From the NCBI GenBank assembly GCA_964609675.1, contig CAZSRX010000015.1, positions 1 to 64,000 of the forward strand: a stretch of 64,000 nt of DNA, given 5' to 3'. The first letter of the stretch is position 1; the number at the start of each line of letters is the position of its first letter. This document shows positions 33,548 through 42,066 of the stretch, piece by piece. Below the pieces are notes generated by a model, which saw only the letters and a list, made by a program, of their open reading frames with translations, did not search any database and was not told the DNA's origin. Position numbers and translations under genes: made by a program. The DNA comes from CAZSRX01 sp964609675 [NCBI: uncultured Bacteroidota bacterium]. GTDB taxonomy: Bacteria; CLD3; SB21.

Positions 33548-36064
33548 ATGGCCGAAAAAGAAGCAAAGGCAAGAATAAAAATTAATAAACTACTGGAAGA
33601 AGCCGGGTGGCGCTTCTTGGATGATGAAGCCGGCAAAGCCAATATTCTTCTTGAAAACAATATTAACCTCACCCAAAAAAAACTCAATGAATTGGGAGAG
33701 AACTTTGAAAAAACAACCAATGGCTTTATCGATTTTTTACTGCTCGATGAAAAAGGGTTTCCGTTTATTGTCCTGGAGGCGAAAGCAGAAGATAAAAATC
33801 CGCTTTTCGGAAAGGAACAGGCCAGAAAATATGCACAGGCTCAGGGGTGCAGGTTTGTTATGCTCTCCAATGGAAATATTCACTACTTCTGGGATCTGGA
33901 ACGAGGCAATCCTCACATAATAAGCCGTTTTCCTTCTCCTGAAACGGTAAAGGGATATTCAACTTTTAAGCCGGACAGAAACTACTTAGTCAGCGAGGTA
34001 GTCAATGAAGATTACTTTGTGTTGACGCAAAAGCCAGATTATATCAACGACCCTTCTTATACCAATGAAGAAAATCGTAAGAACTACATTGAAATAAACA
34101 AGCTTAGATTTTTAAGAAAGTATCAGATTAGAGCAATCCAGTCAATTCAAGATGCGGTTAAAAAAGGAAAAGACCGCTTTCTTTTTGAAATGGCTACAGG
34201 TACAGGAAAAACACTTGTATCTGCTGCGGTCATCAAGTTATTCCTGCGAACCGGAAATGCGCGAAGGGTTTTATTTCTGGTAGATCGGCTGGAACTTGAA
34301 GATCAGGCTTATAAAGCATTTGTCGCATATCTTAAGAATGACTATCAAACCGTTATTTACAAAGAAAGCCGTGATGACTGGCGGAAAGCTGAAATCGTTG
34401 TTTCCACCGTGCAGACTTTTTTATCAAAGAATCGATATAAAAGACTTTTTGCCCCTGATGATTTTGACCTTGTAATATCGGACGAAGCCCATCGCAGCAT
34501 TGGCGGAAATAGCAGGGCGGTTTTTGAATACTTTATCGGCTACAAGCTCGGCCTTACTGCAACACCTAAGGACTATCTGAAACACATCGATACCGCAGAA
34601 CTTGGCGAGAACGATCCGCGTGCACTCGAACGGAGACTGCTTCTTGATACCTACAAAACATTCGGTTGCGAAAACGGAAAGCCAACATTCCGTTATTCGC
34701 TTGTTGATGGCGTGAAAGAAGGATTTCTTGTAAATCCTGTGGTTGTGGATGCGCGAACCGAAATAACCACAAAACTCCTTTCCGATGAAGGATATGCCCT
34801 TATTACCCAAAACGAAGAAGGGGAAGAAGTCGAAGAAACGTTTATCCATAAGGATTTTGAAAAAAAATTCTTTTCGGAGAACACCAATAGAACGTTTTGC
34901 AAGGCCTTCTTGGACAATGCCTACAGAGACCCCATAAGCGGTGAAATTGGTAAAACTATTGTTTTTTGTGTTTCGCAAAACCATGCGGCTAAAATTACCC
35001 AGATCCTTAATGAAATGGCTTATGAAAGGTTCCCGGGTAAATACCAATCCGACTTTGCGATTCAAGTCACATCACGAATCGTTGATGCGCAGCAATTCAC
35101 CATCAATTTTACTAACAACCGTCTTTCCGGCGCCGGCAATTTTAACCCTTCTTACAAAACCAGCAAGACCAGAGTCTGCGTGACTGTGGGTATGATGACA
35201 ACAGGCTATGATTGCCCGGACATCCTTAACCTCTGCCTGATGCGGCCCATCTTCTCGCCGACTGATTTTATTCAGATTAAAGGGCGAGGCACAAGAAAAT
35301 ATGATTTTGCCATAGATATCAGCGATCCACAGTTAAGGATTCAGGCAGGAGAAAAACAAAAAGCGAATTTCAAGATGTTCGATTTCTTTGCCAACTGCGA
35401 ATATTTTGAGGAGAAGTTTAATTATAATGAGGTTCTCATACTGCCAAAATCCACTACCGGTGGAGGAGGGCCGCAACCATTACCTCCTTCTGGTTATGAA
35501 TCGACACGAACAGACTCAATATTGACCGTTGCTGAAAAAGTCGTTGGTTTTGAAGGAATGAAGATTGACCGGATGTATTTTGAAAAATTTGAACAAACCG
35601 TGTTGGAGCACCCTGTACTAAAGGAACAGGCTGAAGCCGGTAAATGGGATGAACTCATGAAGTATCTTGAAAAACATATTCTCGATAAGCCCGAGGAATA
35701 TTTTACACTTGAGAAACTCCGGTCATCCATCCATATCGACCGCCGTGTCTCCATGAGGGAAATCATTGAAAAGATTTTTGGCATGATTCCCTATTTCAAG
35801 ACCAAAAATGAATTATTGGATGAGGAATTTGACCGGTTTGACAGCAGATACCTGCCCAAAGAAGAGTATTTTACCTATGCTAAAACCGTGTTCAAGGCAT
35901 ATATCCTCGATACCGAATTCAGGGCTATTATTGACAATGAGAATTTTGCACTGCTCAATATTTCGCCCTATGGCGAAGCATTCAAAGGTCTGTCTCGTGA
36001 ACTAAGAAAAGCCATACCGAAGTATATAAAAGATTATGTGCCACTAAGTAAATTTGTGGCTTAA
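33548..36064 (+). CDS. hsdR: Type I restriction enzyme R subunit HsdR
   Basis: The 838-residue motor and nuclease subunit of a type I restriction system, which translocates and cuts unmodified DNA. The N-terminal PD-(D/E)xK nuclease is visible as GFIDFLLLDEKG followed by FPFIVLEAKAED. The helicase core has Walker A FEMATGTGKTLVS (about 212-224), VDRLELEDQA, the DEAH box ISDEAHRSIGG, LTATPKD, and motif VI around FIQIKGRGTRKYDF. Length is close to EcoAI-type HsdR and shorter than EcoKI. The ATG at 33548 is preferred over an upstream TTG at 33527. It starts a three-gene block with the Fic locus and fused HsdM-HsdS. Base composition is more A+T-rich than the flanking nrf genes. Confidence 0.95.
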   Translation: MAEKEAKARIKINKLLEEAGWRFLDDEAGKANILLENNINLTQKKLNELGENFEKTTNGFIDFLLLDEKGFPFIVLEAKAEDKNPLFGKEQARKYAQAQGCRFVMLSNGNIHYFWDLERGNPHIISRFPSPETVKGYSTFKPDRNYLVSEVVNEDYFVLTQKPDYINDPSYTNEENRKNYIEINKLRFLRKYQIRAIQSIQDAVKKGKDRFLFEMATGTGKTLVSAAVIKLFLRTGNARRVLFLVDRLELEDQAYKAFVAYLKNDYQTVIYKESRDDWRKAEIVVSTVQTFLSKNRYKRLFAPDDFDLVISDEAHRSIGGNSRAVFEYFIGYKLGLTATPKDYLKHIDTAELGENDPRALERRLLLDTYKTFGCENGKPTFRYSLVDGVKEGFLVNPVVVDARTEITTKLLSDEGYALITQNEEGEEVEETFIHKDFEKKFFSENTNRTFCKAFLDNAYRDPISGEIGKTIVFCVSQNHAAKITQILNEMAYERFPGKYQSDFAIQVTSRIVDAQQFTINFTNNRLSGAGNFNPSYKTSKTRVCVTVGMMTTGYDCPDILNLCLMRPIFSPTDFIQIKGRGTRKYDFAIDISDPQLRIQAGEKQKANFKMFDFFANCEYFEEKFNYNEVLILPKSTTGGGGPQPLPPSGYESTRTDSILTVAEKVVGFEGMKIDRMYFEKFEQTVLEHPVLKEQAEAGKWDELMKYLEKHILDKPEEYFTLEKLRSSIHIDRRVSMREIIEKIFGMIPYFKTKNELLDEEFDRFDSRYLPKEEYFTYAKTVFKAYILDTEFRAIIDNENFALLNISPYGEAFKGLSRELRKAIPKYIKDYVPLSKFVA

Positions 36065-36074
36065 CAAGGGGTGA

Positions 36075-37168
36075 ATGGATAATAAAATGAGTAATCTAAT
36101 CATGCTGCCATCAGGGTATGATGTTGAAACTAAAACAGTCCTTAAACAACTTTCTCAGGCACATCGTTTTCTGGCTGAATTAAAGGGGATTTCAAAAACA
36201 ATTCCCAATGAAGCGATTCTGATACATACATTACCCTTACTTGAAGCTAAAGATAGCTCCGCAATTGAAAATATTATTACGACTCATGATGAAATTTATA
36301 GGGAAGATCTTTTTGAAAATTTTATATCAAATCCTAAGGCAAAAGAAGTTCAAAATTATGCAAAAGCTTTGAAAATGGGATTTGATGAGCTAAAAAACAA
36401 GCAGCTACTTACCAATCAAATCATTTTAAATATTCAGGAAATTATAGCCTCCAACAACGCAGGATATAGAAAGCTGCCGGGAACAGAACTTAAAAATACA
36501 TCCACTGGTAAAACCATATATGCCCCCCACAGGATTATGATACAATTATCCAACTGATGCATAATCTCGAACAATACATGAATAATGACAACCTTCATCC
36601 GGCTGATCCTTTAATTAAAATGGCAATCATTCATTTTCAATTCGAATTAATCCATCCATTTTATGATGGAAATGGACGTACCGGAAGAATACTTAATATT
36701 CTCTATCTTGTGCAAAAGGGATTACTTGATTTGCCAATACTTTATTTAAGTAGCTATATTATCAAAACAAAAGCCGATTACTATCGTTTGCTTCAGGAAG
36801 TAAGAGATAAAGGGAATTGGGAAGATTGGATTTTATATATGCTTAAAGGTTTAGAAATTACATCGAAAGGTACAATTTATCTTATCAAAGAAATAGCAAA
36901 TCTAATGATAAGATATAAGCATACGATTAGAAGCAATTATAAATTCTATTCTCAGGATTTACTCAATAACCTCTTTAAACATCCTTATACAAAAATAGAG
37001 TATCTCCAACAAGATTTGAATATTCATCGACAAACGGCAGCGAGTTATCTGGATGAATTAGCAGAAGGCGGGTTACTCAAAAAGGAAAAAGTAGGAAAAA
37101 ACAACTATTTTATTAATGAACCTTTGTTTCTTTTATTTAAAAATTTTGATTTAGCTTCTGAAATATAA
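36075..37168 (+). pseudogene. Fic-family AMPylase gene split by a frameshift in a C6 tract
   Basis: Fic enzymes transfer AMP or similar groups to protein hydroxyls; they often sit inside type I restriction loci. The first open frame (36075-36557) has the class II inhibitory motif (S/T)-x3-E-(G/N) as SSAIEN and the flap region (GYRKLPGTELKNTSTGKTIY). The second (36557-37168) has the catalytic HPFYDGNGRTGR and a C-terminal winged-helix-like segment (DLNIHRQTAASYLDELAEGG). The frames join if the C6 tract at 36523-36528 had seven C: the reading would become YAPPQDYDTIIQLMHNLEQ, restoring a normal 364-residue protein. As it stands the first stop and the second ATG overlap (TGATG, 36555-36559), which allows translational coupling. 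It may be phase variation, a sequencing error or a genuine split gene. Confidence 0.85.
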
Positions 37169-37181
37169 TTGTCATTGAGAG

Positions 37182-37281
37182 AATATGTCGAAAAAACTGA
37201 AAAAATTCGACACGTTTTTTTAATATGTCGAAATAACTGAAAAATTTCGACACGTTTTTTTAATATATCGAGAAAACTGAT
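37182..37281. repeat. Tandem 40-bp repeat carrying hairpins
   Basis: Two 40-base units (37182-37221 and 37222-37261) differ at two positions, followed by a diverged third partial unit to about 37281. Each full unit contains the inverted repeat TGTCGAA / TTCGACA (37186-37192 and 37206-37212 in the first; repeated 40 bases later) around a 13-base loop with CTGA, followed by CG and seven T. They read as doubled Rho-independent terminators after the Fic gene, or as paired operator sites 26 bases upstream of the hsdMS start. Confidence 0.85.
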
Positions 37282-37306
37282 TTATTCATGATAAAAAAGA
37301 GAAACC

Positions 37307-39880
37307 ATGCTTGACGCTGAAACCAAACGACGAATCGACACTGCCCGGGATATACTGGTAGGCAAGGTGCCCGACCCAAAGAGTCAGGTGGAGCAGATTA
37401 CCATCGCCCTTATCTACAAATTTATGGACGATATGGACAGAGAGTCGGTGGAGATGGGAGGAAAACGAACCTTTTTTACCGGTGATTATGAACGATACAG
37501 CTGGAGCTATATATTTAATCCCAGTCTGGGTGGCCATGAAATGCTTAATCTGTATGCAGAAGCAATTACCCGGATGAGCCAGAATCCAAACCTGCCCGAG
37601 CTTTTCCGTAATATCTTCAAAAATGCCTATCTGCCCTATCGCGACCCCGAAACACTCAAACTCTTTCTTAAAACCATAAACAAATTTGCCTACGACCATT
37701 CAGAGCGTCTCGGCGATGCCTTTGAGTATCTGCTTTCAGTACTGGGCAGTCAGGGCGATGCCGGGCAATTCCGCACCCCGCGTCATATCATCGGTTTTAT
37801 GGTAGAAATAGTCAGTCCGAAGAAAAACGAACTCATCCTTGACCCTGCCTGCGGGACGGCCGGATTCTTGATTTCGGCCTATAAACATATCATGTGTGAA
37901 AACACTTCCGAAAAATACCGCTCCGGCAATGGTAATGGCATAGGCGACCTGCTTACCACAGAGGAACGTAAAAAGCTACTCACCAATTTTAAAGGCTATG
38001 ATATTTCTCCCGATATGGTGCGGCTTTCGCTTGTCAATATGTATCTGCATGGCTTTGTAAACCCTAAAATATTCGAATACGACACCCTGACGAGCGAAGA
38101 CCGATGGAACGAATATGCTGACGTTATCCTTGCCAATCCGCCCTTTATGACCCCGAAGGGAGGTATCAAGCCGCACAAACGATTCAGCGTGCAGAGCAAC
38201 CGAAGCGAGGTGCTGTTTGTGGACTACATCGCCGAGCATCTTACTTCCACCGGAAGAGCTGCGGTGATTGTGCCTGAAGGAATCATCTTTCAGAGTGCCA
38301 ATGCCTATAAGCAGCTTCGTAAGATGCTGGTTGAAAATTATCTGTATGCGGTGGTCTCACTACCTGCCGGAGTGTTTCAGCCCTACTCAGGTGTAAAGAC
38401 TTCCATCCTGCTGATGGATAAGGTGCTTTCTAAAAAGACTAATAGCATTCTGTTTGTAAAGATTGAAAACGATGGATTTGACCTTGGAGCCCAGCGCCGC
38501 CCCATTGACAGAAACGACCTGCCCGATGCTCTGCAGGTGATCCGTGAATATATTGACAAGGTAAGAAATGGCAATGCCGATAAATTTAATGCCGACGAAA
38601 AACCCTGCTCCGCCCTGCTGGTGAAGAAAGAAAAACTTGCCGAAAACGGCGAATACAACCTCACCGGCGATAGATACCGAGTGGTAGAAAAACGCAAACA
38701 CCAGAAATGGCAAATGGTGAAGCTGGGGGATGTTTTTCAAATTGAGTCTGGGGGTACTCCCGATAGTAAAAACTTAGAGTATTGGGATGGAGATATTAAA
38801 TGGGCCACATTGGTTGATATTCCAGAAAATATTTCAATAATTTCTGAAACAAAAAGAAAGATAACTGAAAAAGGACTCAAATATTCATCTGCAAAGTTAT
38901 TGCCCAAAGGAACAGTTTTAGTTTCTTCCCGCGCTACTATTGGGAGAATAGCTGTGACTGGTTGTGAAATGGCTACAAATCAAGGTTTTAAAAACATAAT
39001 TGTCGATGATAAAAATAATCCTTTATTTGTGGCTAATATGTTGAGTAAAAAAGTTAATGATATGATTTCTTTGGCTTCAGGAGGAACTTTTAAAGAGATT
39101 TCTAGAGCAACATTTTCTACAATTCAAATCCCCCTCCCGCCGTTGGAAGTGCAGCAAGAGATAGTGGCAGAGACAGAGGGCTACCAGAAGATAATCGACG
39201 GCTGCAGGCAGGTGATAGACGCCTGGAAGCCGGATGTAGAAACCTACCTGGACGAAGAACTCAAAACCTACCTGGCCCAGCACCCAGAGAAACAGGAAGA
39301 ACTCGCAGAAGGTTGGCCCATGGTGAAGCTGGGGGAGGTGTGTGAGATAAAAAGTGGAGGAACACCATCTACAAAAGAAAATTCTTATTATGAAAATGGT
39401 ACAGTTCCTTGGTTAAAATCGGAGGTTTGCAAAGACGAAATTATTGAAAAACCAGAAACATTTATTACAGATCTCGGGTTAAAAAATTCTTCAGCAAAAA
39501 TTCTTAAACCCAATACTACTCTTATTGCACTGGTTGGTGCAACAATTGGAAAAACAGCATTTATAACTTTTCAAGCTACTACAAATCAGAATATAGCAGG
39601 CCTATACCCCAATGATATTAATGAATTATCAGAACTGTATTTGTTTTATAGTGTCCAAATCTTATATAAATACTTTAAAAAATTAGGAGATGGCAACTTT
39701 AAAATGGCTTCCTTATCGTTTGTTAAGTCACTTCAAATCCCCCTTCCGCCCCTTGAAGTCCAGATCCGAATTGTCGATAAAATCGAATCCGAGCGGAAGG
39801 TGATAGACAGCCTGCGGGAGATGGTAAAAACCTACGAGAAAAAGATTAAGCGGGTGATTGACAGGGTGTGGGGGGAGTAG
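37307..39880 (+). CDS. hsdM-hsdS: Fused type I modification-specificity protein HsdM-HsdS
   Basis: An 857-residue fusion of the methyltransferase and specificity subunits of a type I system. The HsdM part (about 1-455) has the SAM-binding motif DPACGTAGFLISAYKH, the catalytic NPPFMTPKGG and a helical N-terminus beginning DAETKRRIDTARDILVGKV. After a short junction (KRKHQKWQMVKLGDVF) the HsdS part has two target-recognition domains: the first about 470-600 (SGGTPDSKNLEYWDGD, KGTVLVSSRATIGRIAVTG), a helical spacer (about 615-665), then the second (SGGTPSTKENSYYENG, GNFKMASLSFVKSLQIPLPP) and a final coiled coil. The two TRDs are A+T-rich while the repeated borders are not. Each complex would have one recognition sequence of two half-sites. 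In most systems M and S are separate genes. Confidence 0.92.
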   Translation: MLDAETKRRIDTARDILVGKVPDPKSQVEQITIALIYKFMDDMDRESVEMGGKRTFFTGDYERYSWSYIFNPSLGGHEMLNLYAEAITRMSQNPNLPELFRNIFKNAYLPYRDPETLKLFLKTINKFAYDHSERLGDAFEYLLSVLGSQGDAGQFRTPRHIIGFMVEIVSPKKNELILDPACGTAGFLISAYKHIMCENTSEKYRSGNGNGIGDLLTTEERKKLLTNFKGYDISPDMVRLSLVNMYLHGFVNPKIFEYDTLTSEDRWNEYADVILANPPFMTPKGGIKPHKRFSVQSNRSEVLFVDYIAEHLTSTGRAAVIVPEGIIFQSANAYKQLRKMLVENYLYAVVSLPAGVFQPYSGVKTSILLMDKVLSKKTNSILFVKIENDGFDLGAQRRPIDRNDLPDALQVIREYIDKVRNGNADKFNADEKPCSALLVKKEKLAENGEYNLTGDRYRVVEKRKHQKWQMVKLGDVFQIESGGTPDSKNLEYWDGDIKWATLVDIPENISIISETKRKITEKGLKYSSAKLLPKGTVLVSSRATIGRIAVTGCEMATNQGFKNIIVDDKNNPLFVANMLSKKVNDMISLASGGTFKEISRATFSTIQIPLPPLEVQQEIVAETEGYQKIIDGCRQVIDAWKPDVETYLDEELKTYLAQHPEKQEELAEGWPMVKLGEVCEIKSGGTPSTKENSYYENGTVPWLKSEVCKDEIIEKPETFITDLGLKNSSAKILKPNTTLIALVGATIGKTAFITFQATTNQNIAGLYPNDINELSELYLFYSVQILYKYFKKLGDGNFKMASLSFVKSLQIPLPPLEVQIRIVDKIESERKVIDSLREMVKTYEKKIKRVIDRVWGE
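38714..39336 (+). repeat. 17-bp exact direct repeat bordering TRD1
   Basis: The sequence ATGGTGAAGCTGGGGGA occurs at 38714-38730 and again at 39320-39336, at the start of each TRD of the HsdM-HsdS fusion. The ends of both TRDs also share a near-identical stretch encoding IQIPLPPLEVQ (about 39122-39150 and 39732-39760). These repeats could let recognition domains recombine or be exchanged. Confidence 0.85.
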
Positions 39881-40021
39881 GGTAAAATGCTGTTCTTCTC
39901 ACATTGCGCAACAGCGACTATACGGAACAAACAAAAAAACAGAACGAACGATATACGGATTCAACATTTCATCACAATTATGAGGTCATTAATGAAAAGG
40001 ATTTCATTAACAGGAAACAAG

Positions 40022-41296
40022 ATGAACAGAGGTGTATCTTTGATTTTAGGCGTCGGCTGCCTGATTATGGCCGCCGGGCTGTCGGCACAGGTCAATCAAG
40101 GGCAGGAAGAAACTATAACGTTCAAAGCGCAGGTCCGCGCGCGCGGGGAAATCGACCAGCGGGATCTGAACAGTAAAACCGGGTACGACAGTTATACATT
40201 TCTCCGCACCCGTTTCGGGGCGTTGCTTCAGCCGGTTAAGCATTACTCGGCGTTTATCCAATTCCAGGATTCCCGCGTTTTTGGCAAGGAAAAAAGCCCG
40301 ACGGACGATTCCAAAAACGTGGACCTGCATCAGGCCTATATCGAGGCGAAACATTTTATCTGGGATAAAATGGACGTCCGTTTGGGCCGGATGGAAGTCA
40401 GTTACGGCGAGGAACGCCTGATCGGGCGATCGAACTGGGGCAACACCGGCCGGTCGCTCGACGGCAGTCTGTTCATGTTCAACCTGTCCGGACCGTTAAA
40501 GCTGGATGTGTTTGCCTACCGCCTGAATGAAAACAGTCCGCCGCCGACGCTGGCTGACACCACCGCCGTTCCGGATAAGGAAGACCGCGATTTCATGGGC
40601 CTGTATCTGACGTATAACCATTCCGATTATTTCAACGCGGATGCGTATATTATCGGCGATGGGGATCATACGCGAAACGCGGCCACGCACGGCAAGGATT
40701 CTCTTCAAAGAGCCACCATCGGAACGTTTCTGAGCGGCCGGTTCGGCTCGTTCAGCTATAAAACCGAAATGGCTTATCAGACGGGAACAATCAGCGGCGC
40801 TTCTCTGTCCGCCTTTCTTCTGACCGGAAGCTTCGGGTATGCGTCTGCCGACGCGGCCTGGAAACCGTCCGTCGTTGTCGGCTGCGATTATGTGTCGGGC
40901 GATAATAACTTGGCGGACAAAAAAATCAGGACGTTCAACACGTTATTCGGCTCCAGCCGGTATTACGGCGGCATGGATTATTTCATCGATATAGCCAGGC
41001 ACACCGCTCAGTTGGGCCTTCAGGACAATATGATTAAAATCAAAATCCAGCCCGCCGATGCCGTTACTGCCGGGCTGGATTATCATTATTTTTTATCCGC
41101 TCAAAAGGATAAAACCCTTAACAGCAAGGTGTTCGGGCACGAAGCCGATTTAGTCGTTGCCTATAAAGCCAACACGTTTGTTTCTTTTGAATCCGGTTTC
41201 AGCATCATGCGGCCGGGTAAACTGCTCAAAAAACGATTCGGCGGCCGCGGCGATCCCGGCATGTGGAGTTATTTAACCATGCAGTTTGATTATTAA
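40022..41296 (+). CDS. Alginate-export-type outer-membrane porin
   Basis: A 424-residue beta-barrel protein. A signal peptide (MNRGVSLILGVGCLIMAAGL, ending LSAQ) is followed by TFKAQVRARGEIDQRDL, FLRTRFGALLQPVKHYSAF, QAYIEAKHFIWDKMDVRLG and RMEVSYGEERLIG, the hallmarks of the alginate export domain family, and it ends on YLTMQFDY with an aromatic residue. Such porins accompany denitrification or nitrite-reduction genes in FCB bacteria and may pass anions or oligosaccharides; the substrate here is unknown. The frame is open from 39887, but the ATG at 40022 has an AGGAAA site and a proper signal peptide. It is 2 bases before the next gene. Confidence 0.88.
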   Translation: MNRGVSLILGVGCLIMAAGLSAQVNQGQEETITFKAQVRARGEIDQRDLNSKTGYDSYTFLRTRFGALLQPVKHYSAFIQFQDSRVFGKEKSPTDDSKNVDLHQAYIEAKHFIWDKMDVRLGRMEVSYGEERLIGRSNWGNTGRSLDGSLFMFNLSGPLKLDVFAYRLNENSPPPTLADTTAVPDKEDRDFMGLYLTYNHSDYFNADAYIIGDGDHTRNAATHGKDSLQRATIGTFLSGRFGSFSYKTEMAYQTGTISGASLSAFLLTGSFGYASADAAWKPSVVVGCDYVSGDNNLADKKIRTFNTLFGSSRYYGGMDYFIDIARHTAQLGLQDNMIKIKIQPADAVTAGLDYHYFLSAQKDKTLNSKVFGHEADLVVAYKANTFVSFESGFSIMRPGKLLKKRFGGRGDPGMWSYLTMQFDY

Positions 41297-41298
41297 TT

Positions 41299-42066
41299 AT
41301 GCCGCGTAGGTATATCCGGATAGCGATACTTACGGCGTTCCTGCCGGCCGCGGTATTTCTGAACGGCTGCGGCGGCCTGCCGAGTTACGGTTCCGCGCTC
41401 GCGCTGAGCGACGTGCCGTATATTGTCAAACCGGATGACGACGCGCATCCAACCAGCCTGACGACGGTAACGCCGCGGCTGGGAGTCAGCGTGACCGGTA
41501 ACCGGTTGTACGGCGAGCGGGATCAGATGACATTCGCCGAGTTAGGCGTTTATCAGAGCCGTTTGTTCGGCCGTTATCACATTGCGTACGGCGGGTCGGC
41601 TTACGCGGGTAATTACTATGCGCGCTCGCTGGAACCCTCAAATGCCCGGAAATCTTTTTTTGGAGGGCATCTCACCGCCGAAGTCGGCGCGTCGCAGAAC
41701 TTTTCCAATGATTTTGTATTCCGGCCCGCGATAATCCGGTTTACGGTGTTGTATGAAAACGGGCCATGGTTCCGATACCGAAAAACCGCCGAACGCGATT
41801 CGTTGATCGTTAACAATCATCCGAATCATTTCACGATACTTACCAGTTTTACAAACGAAGCGTCTTTTAAAACGGAAATCGGGCGGCTGGGTTTATTTTT
41901 CGGAATTACCGCCTATCGTTTGGATCCTAAAAAAAGAGACGACAACCGGGTGGAGTTTCCGTTTACATTTTTTTTCGGGCCGTTTTTTACGTATCAGCGC
42001 GCCACCGGATTTCTGCAAATCGGCTCTTCCTGCGTGGAAGCTGGCTTCAGTTACGCGATCCGCTGA
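41299..42066 (+). CDS. Predicted lipoprotein, unknown function
   Basis: A 255-residue lipoprotein with a signal ending in the lipobox FLNGC (about residue 24). The mature part resembles outer-membrane beta-strand sequence: RYHIAYGGSAYAGNYYARSL, FVFRPAIIRFTVLYENGPWF, GLFFGITAYRLDPKK and FQIG-like strands to the end, YAIR. It starts 2 bases after the porin stop, so the two are translationally linked and may work together. Its stop (42064-42066) directly abuts the stop of the convergent Asp-box gene. No named family is recognised. Confidence 0.75.
   Translation: MPRRYIRIAILTAFLPAAVFLNGCGGLPSYGSALALSDVPYIVKPDDDAHPTSLTTVTPRLGVSVTGNRLYGERDQMTFAELGVYQSRLFGRYHIAYGGSAYAGNYYARSLEPSNARKSFFGGHLTAEVGASQNFSNDFVFRPAIIRFTVLYENGPWFRYRKTAERDSLIVNNHPNHFTILTSFTNEASFKTEIGRLGLFFGITAYRLDPKKRDDNRVEFPFTFFFGPFFTYQRATGFLQIGSSCVEAGFSYAIR

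Noticed and set aside
37182-37281. CRISPR array
   Set aside because: The units are directly adjacent 40-bp tandem copies with no unique spacers, and there are no cas genes.
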